NCBI RefSeq assembly: GCF_000714435.1
Contig: NZ_JJMW01000058.1
Location: 58,609-122,608, forward strand
Direction: 5' to 3'
DNA length: 64,000 nucleotides
DNA from: Exiguobacterium alkaliphilum 12/1
Lineage (GTDB): Bacteria > Bacillota > Bacilli > Exiguobacteriales > Exiguobacteriaceae
The notes under the pieces are model-generated. The model did not search any database. It had not been told where the DNA came from and saw nothing but the letters and a program-made list of their open reading frames with translations. The position numbers and the translations under genes were made by a program. Every line of letters begins with the position of its first letter. The stretch's first letter is position 1. Below are positions 1-7,731 of this stretch, piece by piece.

Positions 1-1
1 C

Positions 2-829
2 GCCCTCGGGGTGACGTTCTCGCTCATCGTCGGCGGGTTCGACTTATCGGTCGGTTCGACGGCGAGTCTCGCGACGATCGGGGCGGCGTCAAGCCTCGTG
101 TTACATAGTCAAGAGCTACTCGTCGCCTTGCTCGTCCCAATTATTCTCGGCGTTCTCGTCGGGCTGTTGAACGCGCTCGTGACAATCAAATTCCGGTTGC
201 CGGACTTGCTCGCGACGCTCGCCATCATGTACGTCATCAACGGGGTCCAATTGACGTACACGAAAGGGTTCTCGATTTATGACAACATGCCGATTGATGG
301 AGGAACGGCGCCGGGGCGGTTCATCCCATCGTTCCTCTTCATCGGCCAAGGTTCAATCGGTCCGGTCCCGTTCGTCGCCATCTTGATGATCCTCTTCTTC
401 GCCGGGGCCCATCTGTTCTTGACGTATTCGAAGACGGGGCGCGAGTTCTATTACGTCGGCTCGAACGTCGAGGCGGCCCGTCGTTCGGGTATCGCCGTCA
501 ATCGAATCAAGCTGTACGCTTACGTGTTGAGTGGGCTATTCGCAGCCATCGGCGGCATCATCTTGGCGTCACGGATCGGCACGGGCCAAGTGTCGGCCGG
601 CGCACCGCTCCTCATGGACGCGGTCGCGGCCGCCTACATCGGCTACGCCGTCTTCGGTACGGGACGCCCGAACGTCGTCGGCACGTTAATCGGTGCCGTC
701 TTGATTGGCATCTTGTTGAACGGGCTGACGATGTGGGATGTGCCGTACTATGCCCAAGACATCGTCAAAGGGGCCATCTTGATTGCGGCGCTCGGCTTAT
801 CGTATATCCAAAAGAAACAGATCACATAG
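2..829 (+). CDS. ABC transporter permease, ribose/RbsC type (5' end cut by window)
   Basis: Membrane permease of a carbohydrate-type ABC importer (BPD_transp_2 family), normally working with a solute-binding protein and a tandem ATPase encoded upstream, outside the window. The reading frame is open from base 2, so the N-terminus is missing. The visible 275 or so residues hold about eight hydrophobic segments. The stretch GGFDLSVGSTASLATIGA near the visible start matches the conserved permease region after the first helices, and SKTGREFYYVGSNVEAARRSGI is the cytoplasmic loop that docks the ATPase. The gene ends at an inverted repeat that serves as terminator. The substrate cannot be told from the permease alone; ribose, xylose or another simple sugar are all possible. 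Confidence 0.88.
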   Translation, partial: ALGVTFSLIVGGFDLSVGSTASLATIGAASSLVLHSQELLVALLVPIILGVLVGLLNALVTIKFRLPDLLATLAIMYVINGVQLTYTKGFSIYDNMPIDGGTAPGRFIPSFLFIGQGSIGPVPFVAILMILFFAGAHLFLTYSKTGREFYYVGSNVEAARRSGIAVNRIKLYAYVLSGLFAAIGGIILASRIGTGQVSAGAPLLMDAVAAAYIGYAVFGTGRPNVVGTLIGAVLIGILLNGLTMWDVPYYAQDIVKGAILIAALGLSYIQKKQIT

Positions 830-831
830 GA

Positions 832-864
832 AAAGTCCTCAGAATCAAACGTTCTGAGGACTTT
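832..864. terminator. Bidirectional intrinsic terminator between convergent genes
   Basis: A 13-bp perfect inverted repeat (arms 832-844 and 852-864, AAAGTCCTCAGAA type) with a 7-nt loop. It has A-rich and T-rich flanks and lies between the ABC permease and the convergent acetyltransferase. The loop contains the stop codon of the acetyltransferase. Confidence 0.85.
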
Positions 865-1324
865 CTTTGCGTTCCATGCGGACGAAGTCATACACGCTCC
901 CGTTCGTCGGTTGTTGAAACGAACCGGTCTGTTTGAAACCGCACGTCTCATACAGCCGGATGGCCCGTTTGTTGAAGGCGGCGACGGCGAGCGTAATGCG
1001 ACGCGGCGCGTACGTCGTCTCGATGAAGTCGAGAATCGACGAAAGGAACGCGCGTCCACTCCCGCGTCCGGTCAAGTCCGGACGCATACCGAGGCCGATA
1101 TCAAGCGTTTCATCATCCGTTCTCGCGACGCTCACGAAACCGATTAGTTCGGTGTCGGACGTGATGGCGAACACCGACTGTCCACGCTGTTCGGCGTCTA
1201 AAAATTCGGTTAAATCGGCTTCGTCAGCCTCCATATTGTAAAAGGCATAATCGCCTTCGTAGTGCCACGTATAGGCAATCGTTTCAGCTTGTGGCTGGGT
1301 CAGGGTAGAAAATTGATACGTCAT
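845..1324 (-). CDS. GNAT family N-acetyltransferase
   Basis: A 159-residue Gcn5-related acetyltransferase. The acetyl-CoA pyrophosphate loop is visible as RPDLTGRGSGRAF (about residues 81-93), and the C-terminal NKRAIRLYETCGFK is the usual beta-bulge/alpha4 segment of RimI-like enzymes. The start is set by GAGGAAATTCAC before ATG. It is a single gene, convergent with the ABC permease and sharing its terminator. The acceptor substrate is unknown; such enzymes acetylate proteins, amino sugars or small amines. Confidence 0.85.
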   Translation of the reverse strand: MTYQFSTLTQPQAETIAYTWHYEGDYAFYNMEADEADLTEFLDAEQRGQSVFAITSDTELIGFVSVARTDDETLDIGLGMRPDLTGRGSGRAFLSSILDFIETTYAPRRITLAVAAFNKRAIRLYETCGFKQTGSFQQPTNGSVYDFVRMERKESPQNV

Positions 1325-1403
1325 GTGAATTTCCTCGATTCAAGGTCAGAATGGAGTGCTACACTCATTATAGTACCACCAACTTAAAGAATGGGGTGAC
1401 CAC

Positions 1404-1784
1404 ATGGGAATCAAATTAGACATGGTCGGCATCGTCGTCGAAGATATGAAACGGGCGCTCGACTTTTATCGGATGCTCGGTCTGTCAATCCCGAAAGCGA
1501 TGGATGGGGAAGCGCACGTCGAGGTCGACGACGGCGGTGTCCGGCTCGCCTTCGACACGGTCGAAGTGGCCGAATCGGTGTATGGGGAATGGAAGCAGGC
1601 GACGGGACACCGGGTCGAACTCGCTTTCTTATGTGACAGTCGGGATGAGCTAGATGCGCGCTATGAGGCGATCGTCGAGCATGGTTATGCCTCGCATCGG
1701 GAACCGTGGGATGCGTTTTGGGGGCAACGCTATGCCATCGTCATCGACCCGGACGGAAACCTCATCAGTCTATTCGCAGCATGA
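1404..1784 (+). CDS. VOC (glyoxalase/bleomycin-resistance fold) protein
   Basis: A 126-residue protein of the vicinal-oxygen-chelate superfamily with two beta-alpha-beta-beta-beta modules. It opens with KLDMVGIVVEDMKRALDFYR and ends with YAIVIDPDGNLISLFA, the typical last strand of the fold. The first metal-ligand position, usually His, reads as Met-Val here, and no full set of metal ligands is evident. A binding or resistance role is therefore as likely as a metal-dependent enzyme. The start has GGGGTGA seven bases upstream. It ends at a strong terminator shared with the convergent HxlR gene. Confidence 0.8.
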   Translation: MGIKLDMVGIVVEDMKRALDFYRMLGLSIPKAMDGEAHVEVDDGGVRLAFDTVEVAESVYGEWKQATGHRVELAFLCDSRDELDARYEAIVEHGYASHREPWDAFWGQRYAIVIDPDGNLISLFAA

Positions 1785-1788
1785 CAAG

Positions 1789-1815
1789 ACCCTCGCCGGA
1801 TTCGGCGAGGGTTTA
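1789..1815. terminator. Bidirectional intrinsic terminator
   Basis: A 10-bp perfect stem (1789-1798 with 1803-1812, ACCCTCGCCG arm) with a 4-nt loop, followed by TTATT. It lies between the VOC gene and the convergent HxlR gene and overlaps the last bases of the latter. Confidence 0.82.
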
Positions 1816-2118
1816 TTCGTCTCGTGTCTCGCCCCACGAGCAGAGCGCCTTCATCGCCGGTTGCAGGCTGAGCGCTTCCTCGGTGAGTGAGTATTCGACA
1901 TGCAGCTGTTTCTCGGTCGAATAGTCGATGCGGCGGACCATGCCGAGCTGTTCGAGCTCGCGTAGTTGGTCGGTCAACACTTTACGGCTGACGTCAGGGA
2001 TGGCACGTTGAATCTCGGAGAAACGGCGTGGGCCGTCCTCAAGCGTACAGTACACTTGGGGCCGCCATTTGCCGCCGATGATGTCGAGCGCCTTGTTGAC
2101 GGGGAACGGGGTCGTCAT
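1813..2118 (-). CDS. HxlR family transcriptional regulator
   Basis: A winged-helix regulator of about 101 residues. NKALDIIGGKWRPQVYCTL followed by GPRRFSEIQRAIPDVSRKVL is the HxlR signature, with the recognition helix in the latter. An alternative GTG start lies 6 nt upstream at 2124, but only 4 nt separate its GAGG from the codon, so ATG at 2118 is preferred. Many redox-sensing HxlR members (YodB, CatR, HypR) carry a Cys just before the first helix; here that place is Phe-Pro, so classic thiol sensing looks absent. The gene is divergent from a VOC protein and a quinone reductase-like gene, which are its probable targets. Confidence 0.88.
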   Translation of the reverse strand: MTTPFPVNKALDIIGGKWRPQVYCTLEDGPRRFSEIQRAIPDVSRKVLTDQLRELEQLGMVRRIDYSTEKQLHVEYSLTEEALSLQPAMKALCSWGETRDE

Positions 2119-2141
2119 GTTCACTTTGCCTCGCTTTCGGG

Positions 2142-2164
2142 TAGTTACTTCAATGTGCGTACTA
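2142..2164. promoter_or_regulatory. Possible HxlR operator in divergent intergenic region
   Basis: An imperfect dyad, TAGTTAC at 2142-2148 facing GTACTA at 2159-2164, in the space between the HxlR gene and the VOC/oxidoreductase pair. Known HxlR-family sites are dyads of TAGT/ACTA or TACT/AGTA type. This is a pattern match only. Confidence 0.3.
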
Positions 2165-2235
2165 TTTTTCTTGCTTCGATGAAGGTATCGTATCGTTATC
2201 GATCAAATTGAGCAAACAAAAAGGAGCGGATGACA

Positions 2236-2727
2236 GTGACATATCCACGTACATTCTCACATATCGGACTATCGGTGCCGAGTGTGGCGGAGGCAGTGAA
2301 ATTTTATGAGGACGTGATGGGCTGGTACACGATCATGCAACCTTCAGACGTCGTCGAGGACGACTCGCCGATTGGTGTCATGTGCACGGACGTATTCGGA
2401 CCGGGCTGGGGTAGCTTCCGAATCGCCCATATGTCGACCGGTGACAAAATCGGGATTGAGTTGTTCGAGTTCCCGAACAATGAGTCGCCGGAGGACAATT
2501 TCGAGTTTTGGAAGACAGGCATTTTTCACTACTGCGTCCAAGACCCGGACATCGAGGGACTCGTTGAGAAAATCGTCGCCCACGGCGGAAAACAACGCAT
2601 GCCGATTCGGGAGTATTACCCGGGCGATAAACCGTACCGGATGGTGTATTGTGAAGACCCGTTCGGCAACCTCGTCGAGATTTACTCGCACTCGTATGAA
2701 TTGACGTATTCGGAAGGAGCGTATTGA
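2236..2727 (+). CDS. VOC family protein (lactoylglutathione lyase-like)
   Basis: A protein of about 163 residues with both halves of a glyoxalase-type fold. FSHIGLSVPSVAEAVKFYED gives the first His ligand, GIELFEF the first Glu, GIFHYCVQDPDI the second His, and FGNLVEIYSHSYEL the second Glu, so a complete metal-binding set is visible. GTG at 2236 sits 9 nt after AAGGAG and is preferred to ATG 2230, which lies only 3 nt after it. One base separates its stop codon from the next gene, a quinone oxidoreductase-like enzyme, so the two form an operon controlled by the divergent HxlR gene. A role in handling reactive carbonyls or quinones is inferred from this context. Confidence 0.85.
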   Translation: MTYPRTFSHIGLSVPSVAEAVKFYEDVMGWYTIMQPSDVVEDDSPIGVMCTDVFGPGWGSFRIAHMSTGDKIGIELFEFPNNESPEDNFEFWKTGIFHYCVQDPDIEGLVEKIVAHGGKQRMPIREYYPGDKPYRMVYCEDPFGNLVEIYSHSYELTYSEGAY

Positions 2728-2728
2728 A

Positions 2729-3709
2729 ATGAAGGCATGGTTACTCGATCAACCAGGACTCAATCATCTACATCTCGGGGAGACGGAGCGACCGACACCG
2801 AAAGCGGGCGAACTGCTCATCAAAGTCGAGGCGGTCGCGTTAAACCCGGTCGACTATAAAGTTGGCACGAACGGCAACCCGAACTGGTCGTACCCGCACA
2901 TTCTCGGGGTCGACCTCGTCGGGGAAGTCGTCGAAGTCGGCTCGAGTATCGCCAACATCATCACCGGGTCACGTGTCGCCGTCCATACGAGCCTCGGGAA
3001 GAACGGTGGCTTCGCAGAGTATGCGGTCGTCGATGCGCGTGCCTGTGCCGTCGTCCCGCCTGACGTGAGCGATGAGGCCGCTGCGGCCATCCTTTGTGCC
3101 GGTATGACGGCGTATGAGGCGGTAATGCAGAAATTGAACACGCGTGACAAAGAGACGATTCTCATCCACGCCGGAGCAGGCGGGGTCGGCGGTTACGCGA
3201 TCCAACTTGCGAAGAAACTTGGGCTTAAGGTGTTCACGACGGCGTCGCCTGACAACTTTGACTGGGTGAAAGCGCTCGGTGCCGATGTCGCCATCGACTA
3301 CAACACGGAAGACGTGACGGAACGGATCATGGAAGAGACGGACGGTCGCGGCGTCGACCTCATCTTGAATACGGTCGGTCGTGACGTGGCGACAGCCGAC
3401 CTCGACCGGCTCGCCTTCAGTGGACAGCTCGCCTATATCGCCGGTCCGCCGGATACGTCGAACGTGAAAGGCTTTACGCTCTCGCCGTCCATCCATGAGG
3501 TCGCCCTCGGTGCGGCCCATGCGAGTGAGGATGAGCGCGCCATTCGCAACTTGGCATATATGGCGGAGGAATTGATGAAATTACTCGAGGCCGGCGAATT
3601 GAACGACCTCGTCACCGACGTCTTGCCGTTCGATCGGTTGAAAGATGGTTTGGAACAATTGCAAACACGAAAAGTACGCGGGAAATTGATCGTCCGGGTA
3701 CGCGATTAA
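2729..3709 (+). CDS. Zinc-type alcohol dehydrogenase/quinone oxidoreductase (MDR family)
   Basis: A 326-residue medium-chain dehydrogenase/reductase close to NADPH:quinone reductases. The N-terminal GroES-like part includes VALNPVDYKVGTNG and GVDLVGEVVEVG. The Rossmann part has IHAGAGGVGGYAIQLAKKLG (the AxxGxxG nucleotide loop), and NTVGRD follows. The Cys ligands of zinc-dependent alcohol dehydrogenases are not seen, consistent with a zinc-free quinone or enone reductase. Its ribosome site lies in the 3' end of the preceding VOC gene. The context suggests detoxification of electrophiles under HxlR control. Confidence 0.88.
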   Translation: MKAWLLDQPGLNHLHLGETERPTPKAGELLIKVEAVALNPVDYKVGTNGNPNWSYPHILGVDLVGEVVEVGSSIANIITGSRVAVHTSLGKNGGFAEYAVVDARACAVVPPDVSDEAAAAILCAGMTAYEAVMQKLNTRDKETILIHAGAGGVGGYAIQLAKKLGLKVFTTASPDNFDWVKALGADVAIDYNTEDVTERIMEETDGRGVDLILNTVGRDVATADLDRLAFSGQLAYIAGPPDTSNVKGFTLSPSIHEVALGAAHASEDERAIRNLAYMAEELMKLLEAGELNDLVTDVLPFDRLKDGLEQLQTRKVRGKLIVRVRD

Positions 3710-3712
3710 TGA

Positions 3713-3747
3713 TGGTGCCTCCTATCTATGGATAGGGGGCCATTTTT
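3713..3747 (+). terminator. Intrinsic terminator after VOC-MDR operon
   Basis: A long stem (TGGTGCCTCCTATC with GATAGGGGGCCA, loop TATG) followed by ATTTTTGG. Confidence 0.8.
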
Positions 3748-3759
3748 GGAGGGGATGAC

Positions 3760-4818
3760 ATGGATTTACGGACATCGTATCAACAGACGTCGCATCAACT
3801 GAGCGGTCATGGTAGACGGAACGTCGGCGTCTTGCAGCAAGTGTTCGCCGAGGTCGACCCGAATCAGGCGAGCGACCATTACGGGACGGGCGAAGTCATC
3901 GCGCGGTTCGAGCAGAAACTGGCGCAAGAACTCGGCATGGAAGACGCCATCTTCTTTCCGAGCGGCACGATGGCGCAACAGATCGCGTTACGCATTTGGG
4001 CAGACGAGACGAAGAACCGACGCGTCGCCTATCATCCGCTCTGTCACCTGGAGATTCACGAACAGGACGGCTTAAAGGAACTGCATCACCTCGAGCCGAT
4101 CTTGATTGGGGACGACAAGCGGTTGATGACGCTCGAGGAAGTGCAGGCGTTGCCCGACATCGCCTGCCTGTTGATCGAGTTGCCGCAACGGGAGCTCGGG
4201 GGCTATTTGCCACCGTTCGATGAATTGGAGGCGATCAGTCACTTGTGCCGGGAGCGGGGGATTCGTCTGCATCTCGACGGGGCACGATTATTCGAGACGC
4301 TCCCGTATTACGAGAAGACGGCAGCAGAAGTATGTGCACTGTTCGACAGCGTCTACGTCTCATTCTACAAAGGCATCGGCGGGATTGCCGGAGCCATCTT
4401 GGCCGGACCGAAACCGTTCTGCGCCGAGGCGAGAGTGTGGAAACGGCGGTATGGTGGCGATTTGATTGGGCTGTACCCGTACATCATCCCGGCCGACTAT
4501 TACTATGGGTTGCGGAAAGACCGGATGGCGAGCTATTATGAACAGGCGAAAGAACTCGCGCGCCGTTTCAATGCGCTCGATGGGGTGTGGACGACACCGG
4601 ACGTCCCGGTGACGAACATGTTCCACCTTCATGTTGAAGGTGACGTGGAGGAAGTCTCGGCCCGGGTTCAAGCTGTTCAAGATACGACTGGGATTGGCAT
4701 CGCAGGTTATCTTGTTCCGCATGACGGCTATTGTTCGACCGAGATCAGTGTCGGGGATTCGGTCGAGGCGATTGATGCACCTCAACTCAATCGACTATTC
4801 GAACAATTCGAGCGATGA
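3760..4818 (+). CDS. Threonine aldolase family PLP enzyme (beta-eliminating lyase)
   Basis: A 352-residue fold-type I PLP enzyme of the Gly_DC/beta-eliminating lyase class, cleaving L-threonine or allo-threonine to glycine and acetaldehyde in its best-known members. Visible landmarks: SGTMAQQIAL (phosphate-binding turn, about residue 68), RLHLDGARLFE with the PLP-pyridine Asp at 173, and SFYKGIGGIAGA with the Schiff-base Lys at 204. GGAGGGG lies 5 nt upstream of the start. It is a single gene with terminators on both sides. The length is typical, and substrate choice within the family is not determined. Confidence 0.87.
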   Translation: MDLRTSYQQTSHQLSGHGRRNVGVLQQVFAEVDPNQASDHYGTGEVIARFEQKLAQELGMEDAIFFPSGTMAQQIALRIWADETKNRRVAYHPLCHLEIHEQDGLKELHHLEPILIGDDKRLMTLEEVQALPDIACLLIELPQRELGGYLPPFDELEAISHLCRERGIRLHLDGARLFETLPYYEKTAAEVCALFDSVYVSFYKGIGGIAGAILAGPKPFCAEARVWKRRYGGDLIGLYPYIIPADYYYGLRKDRMASYYEQAKELARRFNALDGVWTTPDVPVTNMFHLHVEGDVEEVSARVQAVQDTTGIGIAGYLVPHDGYCSTEISVGDSVEAIDAPQLNRLFEQFER

Positions 4819-4829
4819 GGAAGTAGAAA

Positions 4830-4864
4830 AAGCACCGCACCTCAGTCGAGGAGCGGTGCTTGCT
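4830..4864. terminator. Bidirectional intrinsic terminator
   Basis: Arms AAGCACCGC (4830-4838) and GCGGTGCTT (4853-4861) with an inner CTC/GAG extension, between the aldolase gene and the convergent SRPBCC gene. Confidence 0.8.
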
Positions 4865-4865
4865 G

Positions 4866-5366
4866 CTATCTGGATACGATGGCGTCGAGGCGTTCGAGCT
4901 GCGAGGCGAAGCCTTCGACGGCGCCCGTTTCGACGACCTTTTCAAGCGATTCGACGTCCGAGAACTCGGAGCGGCTGACGAGCAGTGTGCCGTGTGGGAT
5001 GTCTAAAAACTCGTTCGTGATTGTCATGACAGGAAAGTCTGAATTGATGTTCCCGTCCGCATCCGAGAAGGCGTCCGTATAGACAATTTTTCGATGTGGT
5101 GTAATCTCGACGAACGTCGACTTCCCCCATGACTCCATCCCATAATAGTCGCCTTGATTTTTGTCGACACACGTCATTTTGTAATGCCACGTCCCGCCTG
5201 GTTCGAACGCGAACGTGCGAACCTCGGTCTTCCATCCGGCCGGTCCCCACCAAGATTCGAGATGGGTCGGGCTCGAGAAGGCTTCGAACACGAGCTCGCG
5301 CGATGCCCGAAAGCTACGTTCGACGACGAGTGTGTTGCCTTCTACGTGCGATTTGACAGCCCCCAT
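4866..5366 (-). CDS. SRPBCC (AHSA1-type) domain protein
   Basis: A 166-residue protein of the START/Bet v1-like superfamily, AHSA1 subgroup. The motif RSFRASRELVFEAFSSPTHL followed by SWWGPAGWKT is the family hallmark, and the last helix (VEGFASQLERLDAIV) closes the hydrophobic cavity. A longer open frame runs back into gshF, but AAAGGGGAC 7-8 nt before the ATG at 5366 fixes the start. It lies downstream of gshF on the same strand, with about 80 nt between them. Members bind small hydrophobic ligands or act as stress-linked co-factors; no specific role can be given. Confidence 0.82.
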   Translation of the reverse strand: MGAVKSHVEGNTLVVERSFRASRELVFEAFSSPTHLESWWGPAGWKTEVRTFAFEPGGTWHYKMTCVDKNQGDYYGMESWGKSTFVEITPHRKIVYTDAFSDADGNINSDFPVMTITNEFLDIPHGTLLVSRSEFSDVESLEKVVETGAVEGFASQLERLDAIVSR

Positions 5367-5445
5367 TGAAACGTCCCCTTTCATGAGAAAGCGCCTTGAC
5401 CTCAACGTAGTCCTTATTCCCGCTTTTTGGAGAAGTACAACTTGT

Positions 5446-7731
5446 TCAGTCAAACAACAAATCGAGCACCGTCTCACCGATAGGGCGTTCTTTCCCTTCG
5501 TATGGGAACGAGTGGATGTGGATGGCCGGATTGAAGTTCAGCTCGATGATACCGTAGTCACCTTCACGCTCGAGCGACGGAATCATCATGTCGACACCGC
5601 AAATCGTCGCACCGACCGCCTTCGCGGCCGCGACGGCGATCTGTTTATACGAATCGGCGATCCGGTCCGTGTAGTCGATGCTGTCGCCGCCGGTGCTGAT
5701 GTTTGAGTTCTCACGAAGGAAGACGCGCTCACCATCCGCGATCACACTATCCGGCGTCTTGCCTTGAAGGCGCAGGAACGCGACGACGATGTCATCGATC
5801 TCGATTTTCTCGAGCGGGGTCTTATATCCTTTTCCGCGGAGTGGGTCTTCGTTTTTTTGGGCGACGAGCTCACGGATTGTCGAGGCCCCGTCTCCCGTCA
5901 CATTCGCCGGGACGCGGTGCAAGATGCCCGCCACCTCGTCGCCGATGACGAGGAAACGATACTCTTTTCCGGGCAGGAACGTTTCGAGCAAGATGACGTC
6001 ATCAAACGTACGAGCGTGACGGAACGCCGCGAGCGCCTCGTCGAGCGTCGTCCCGTCCTTGAAAATGTGGATGCCAATCCCGAAGTTCGTCGACTTCGGC
6101 TTCAAAACGACCGGCTCGTTTGAGAACGCATGCCAAGCGTCTCGTAAATCGGTTTCACTTCGGAGTTCGACTCCTTCAGGGACGCGGATGCCATGCTCGG
6201 CGAGGACGTGTTTCGTCACCGTCTTGTTTTCCATCATGAGCACCGACACGTAGTTGTCTTTTGACGTCTTCGTCGCCTGTTTCACATATTCGGTCCGGTT
6301 GCCGTGGCGAATCCGGATGAACTGGTCGTCTCGGTCGATGACATCAATGGTGTAGCCACGTTTCAAGGCCGCCTTCATCAAAATCTGCGTCGACAGCTCC
6401 ATGTCCGAGTAGCCGTGCATTCGGAACCGGTTGGCGTATGCGTCTCGATAGAACAGTTCGGCTTGCCGGAGCGACCAGGCCGTGTAGCCTTCGGTTGTCA
6501 TCACTTTCGTCAACCGGGCCGAATACGTCGCGTCCACATGGTCGATTCGTTCGCGGACGGAGCCGAAGACGTCCGCGAACCCGAGGGCGTAGCGAGTGTT
6601 GAACGCTTCGATGTCATCTAACAGTTCGTTCGCATACGTGTGTAAGGCGATCGAATCGCCATCCCGGTGCAACGTGAGCGTCGGGGATAGCCCTTCTTTG
6701 GCGACAAGCTGTTGGTTATGGAACGCCTCGGCCTGCCAGTTTGCGGAGTCTGTCTCGTCTTTTAACGCCAAGTAGAGTAGGAAGATGTGCAGGAACTTCA
6801 AGTCGTCGAGGGCGATGCCCGTCTTCTCGAACGGGTTCAAATCGATGTTTCGAATCTCGATATAGTCGATGCCGTTCGTTTCAAGTCGTTCCAAGTCATT
6901 GCCGCCCCGGGACGTCTTCAAACGAATCGGCGAGTATAGCTCGTTCGGACTCTCGATGTCGCCTTTCGCGATGAAGCGGCGGACGCTGTCGGTATATGCG
7001 GCGAGCGTCGAATAGTCCGAGTAGAGCGGTTCGACGTTCGTGTAGCCGCAGTCGCTATTTCGGTAAGACAGGGCCGTCGAATTCGAATACACGTCCTCGT
7101 TCAATGCCTGCATCTGGCTGACGCAACGTTCTTCATAGCTCGTATGGACGGCAGGTGTCGCACCGAACAGGTAGACGATGAGCCAACGCATCCGCAAATA
7201 GTTGCGGACGAGCTTCAAGTAGAGTTCATCTTTGAAGCGATCATATTGTTCGGGCGACCCTTCATATAAAGCCGCAACCAACTCGTCTGCGAACGAGAAG
7301 TTGAAATGGATACCCGAGATGAGCTGTTTTTTCGCCCCGTATTTTTGGAGCAGATGCTCCCGGTAGCGGCCGGCCTCAACGCCAGAACTGCCAAAATCGG
7401 CGAGCGGGATGATCCCGCCGTCCGGAAGCGCGCACGGCATCGACTGCGGCCAGAGGCGCTCGTCATCGATATGCAGCGCCGTGATATCGTACAGCGTCTG
7501 TAGGAAGTCGTGTGCCCCTTCGACGGTCGGGAACGTCGGCGTGATCAGCTCGATTTGACTTTCCGAGAAGTCGGTCGTGATATAGGGGTGCGTCGCCTTG
7601 TCACCGAGACTGTCTGGGTGTTTCGTGACGGCGAGCGTCCCTTCAGGTGTCACGCGGAGCATCTCACGCTCGATGGCGAACCGGCCGCTCGTGAGCAATT
7701 GTTTTGATAACTGACTAAATCGCTTCTGCAA
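5446..7731 (-). CDS. gshF: Bifunctional glutamate-cysteine ligase/glutathione synthetase
   Basis: A 761-residue fusion enzyme that makes glutathione in two ATP-dependent steps. The N-terminal half is a gamma-glutamylcysteine ligase (FAIEREMLRVTPEG near residue 18; HFNFSF about 143). The C-terminal part from about 490 is an ATP-grasp domain (VLKPKSTNFGIGI, FLPGKEYRFLVIGD, GVDMMIPS, IIELNFNPAIHIHSFP). The length matches GshF of Listeria and streptococci. The start is TTG, with AAGGAAG 9 nt upstream inside the 3' end of the MATE gene; the 17-nt overlap suggests translational coupling. Bacillus itself makes bacillithiol, so a glutathione route here fits Exiguobacterium-like or lactic-acid-type Firmicutes. 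Confidence 0.95.
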   Translation of the reverse strand: MQKRFSQLSKQLLTSGRFAIEREMLRVTPEGTLAVTKHPDSLGDKATHPYITTDFSESQIELITPTFPTVEGAHDFLQTLYDITALHIDDERLWPQSMPCALPDGGIIPLADFGSSGVEAGRYREHLLQKYGAKKQLISGIHFNFSFADELVAALYEGSPEQYDRFKDELYLKLVRNYLRMRWLIVYLFGATPAVHTSYEERCVSQMQALNEDVYSNSTALSYRNSDCGYTNVEPLYSDYSTLAAYTDSVRRFIAKGDIESPNELYSPIRLKTSRGGNDLERLETNGIDYIEIRNIDLNPFEKTGIALDDLKFLHIFLLYLALKDETDSANWQAEAFHNQQLVAKEGLSPTLTLHRDGDSIALHTYANELLDDIEAFNTRYALGFADVFGSVRERIDHVDATYSARLTKVMTTEGYTAWSLRQAELFYRDAYANRFRMHGYSDMELSTQILMKAALKRGYTIDVIDRDDQFIRIRHGNRTEYVKQATKTSKDNYVSVLMMENKTVTKHVLAEHGIRVPEGVELRSETDLRDAWHAFSNEPVVLKPKSTNFGIGIHIFKDGTTLDEALAAFRHARTFDDVILLETFLPGKEYRFLVIGDEVAGILHRVPANVTGDGASTIRELVAQKNEDPLRGKGYKTPLEKIEIDDIVVAFLRLQGKTPDSVIADGERVFLRENSNISTGGDSIDYTDRIADSYKQIAVAAAKAVGATICGVDMMIPSLEREGDYGIIELNFNPAIHIHSFPYEGKERPIGETVLDLLFD

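Noticed and set aside
5367..5477. N-terminal extension of the SRPBCC gene into gshF
   Set aside because: A clear ribosome site stands 7-8 nt before the internal ATG at 5366, and the extension has no family similarity.
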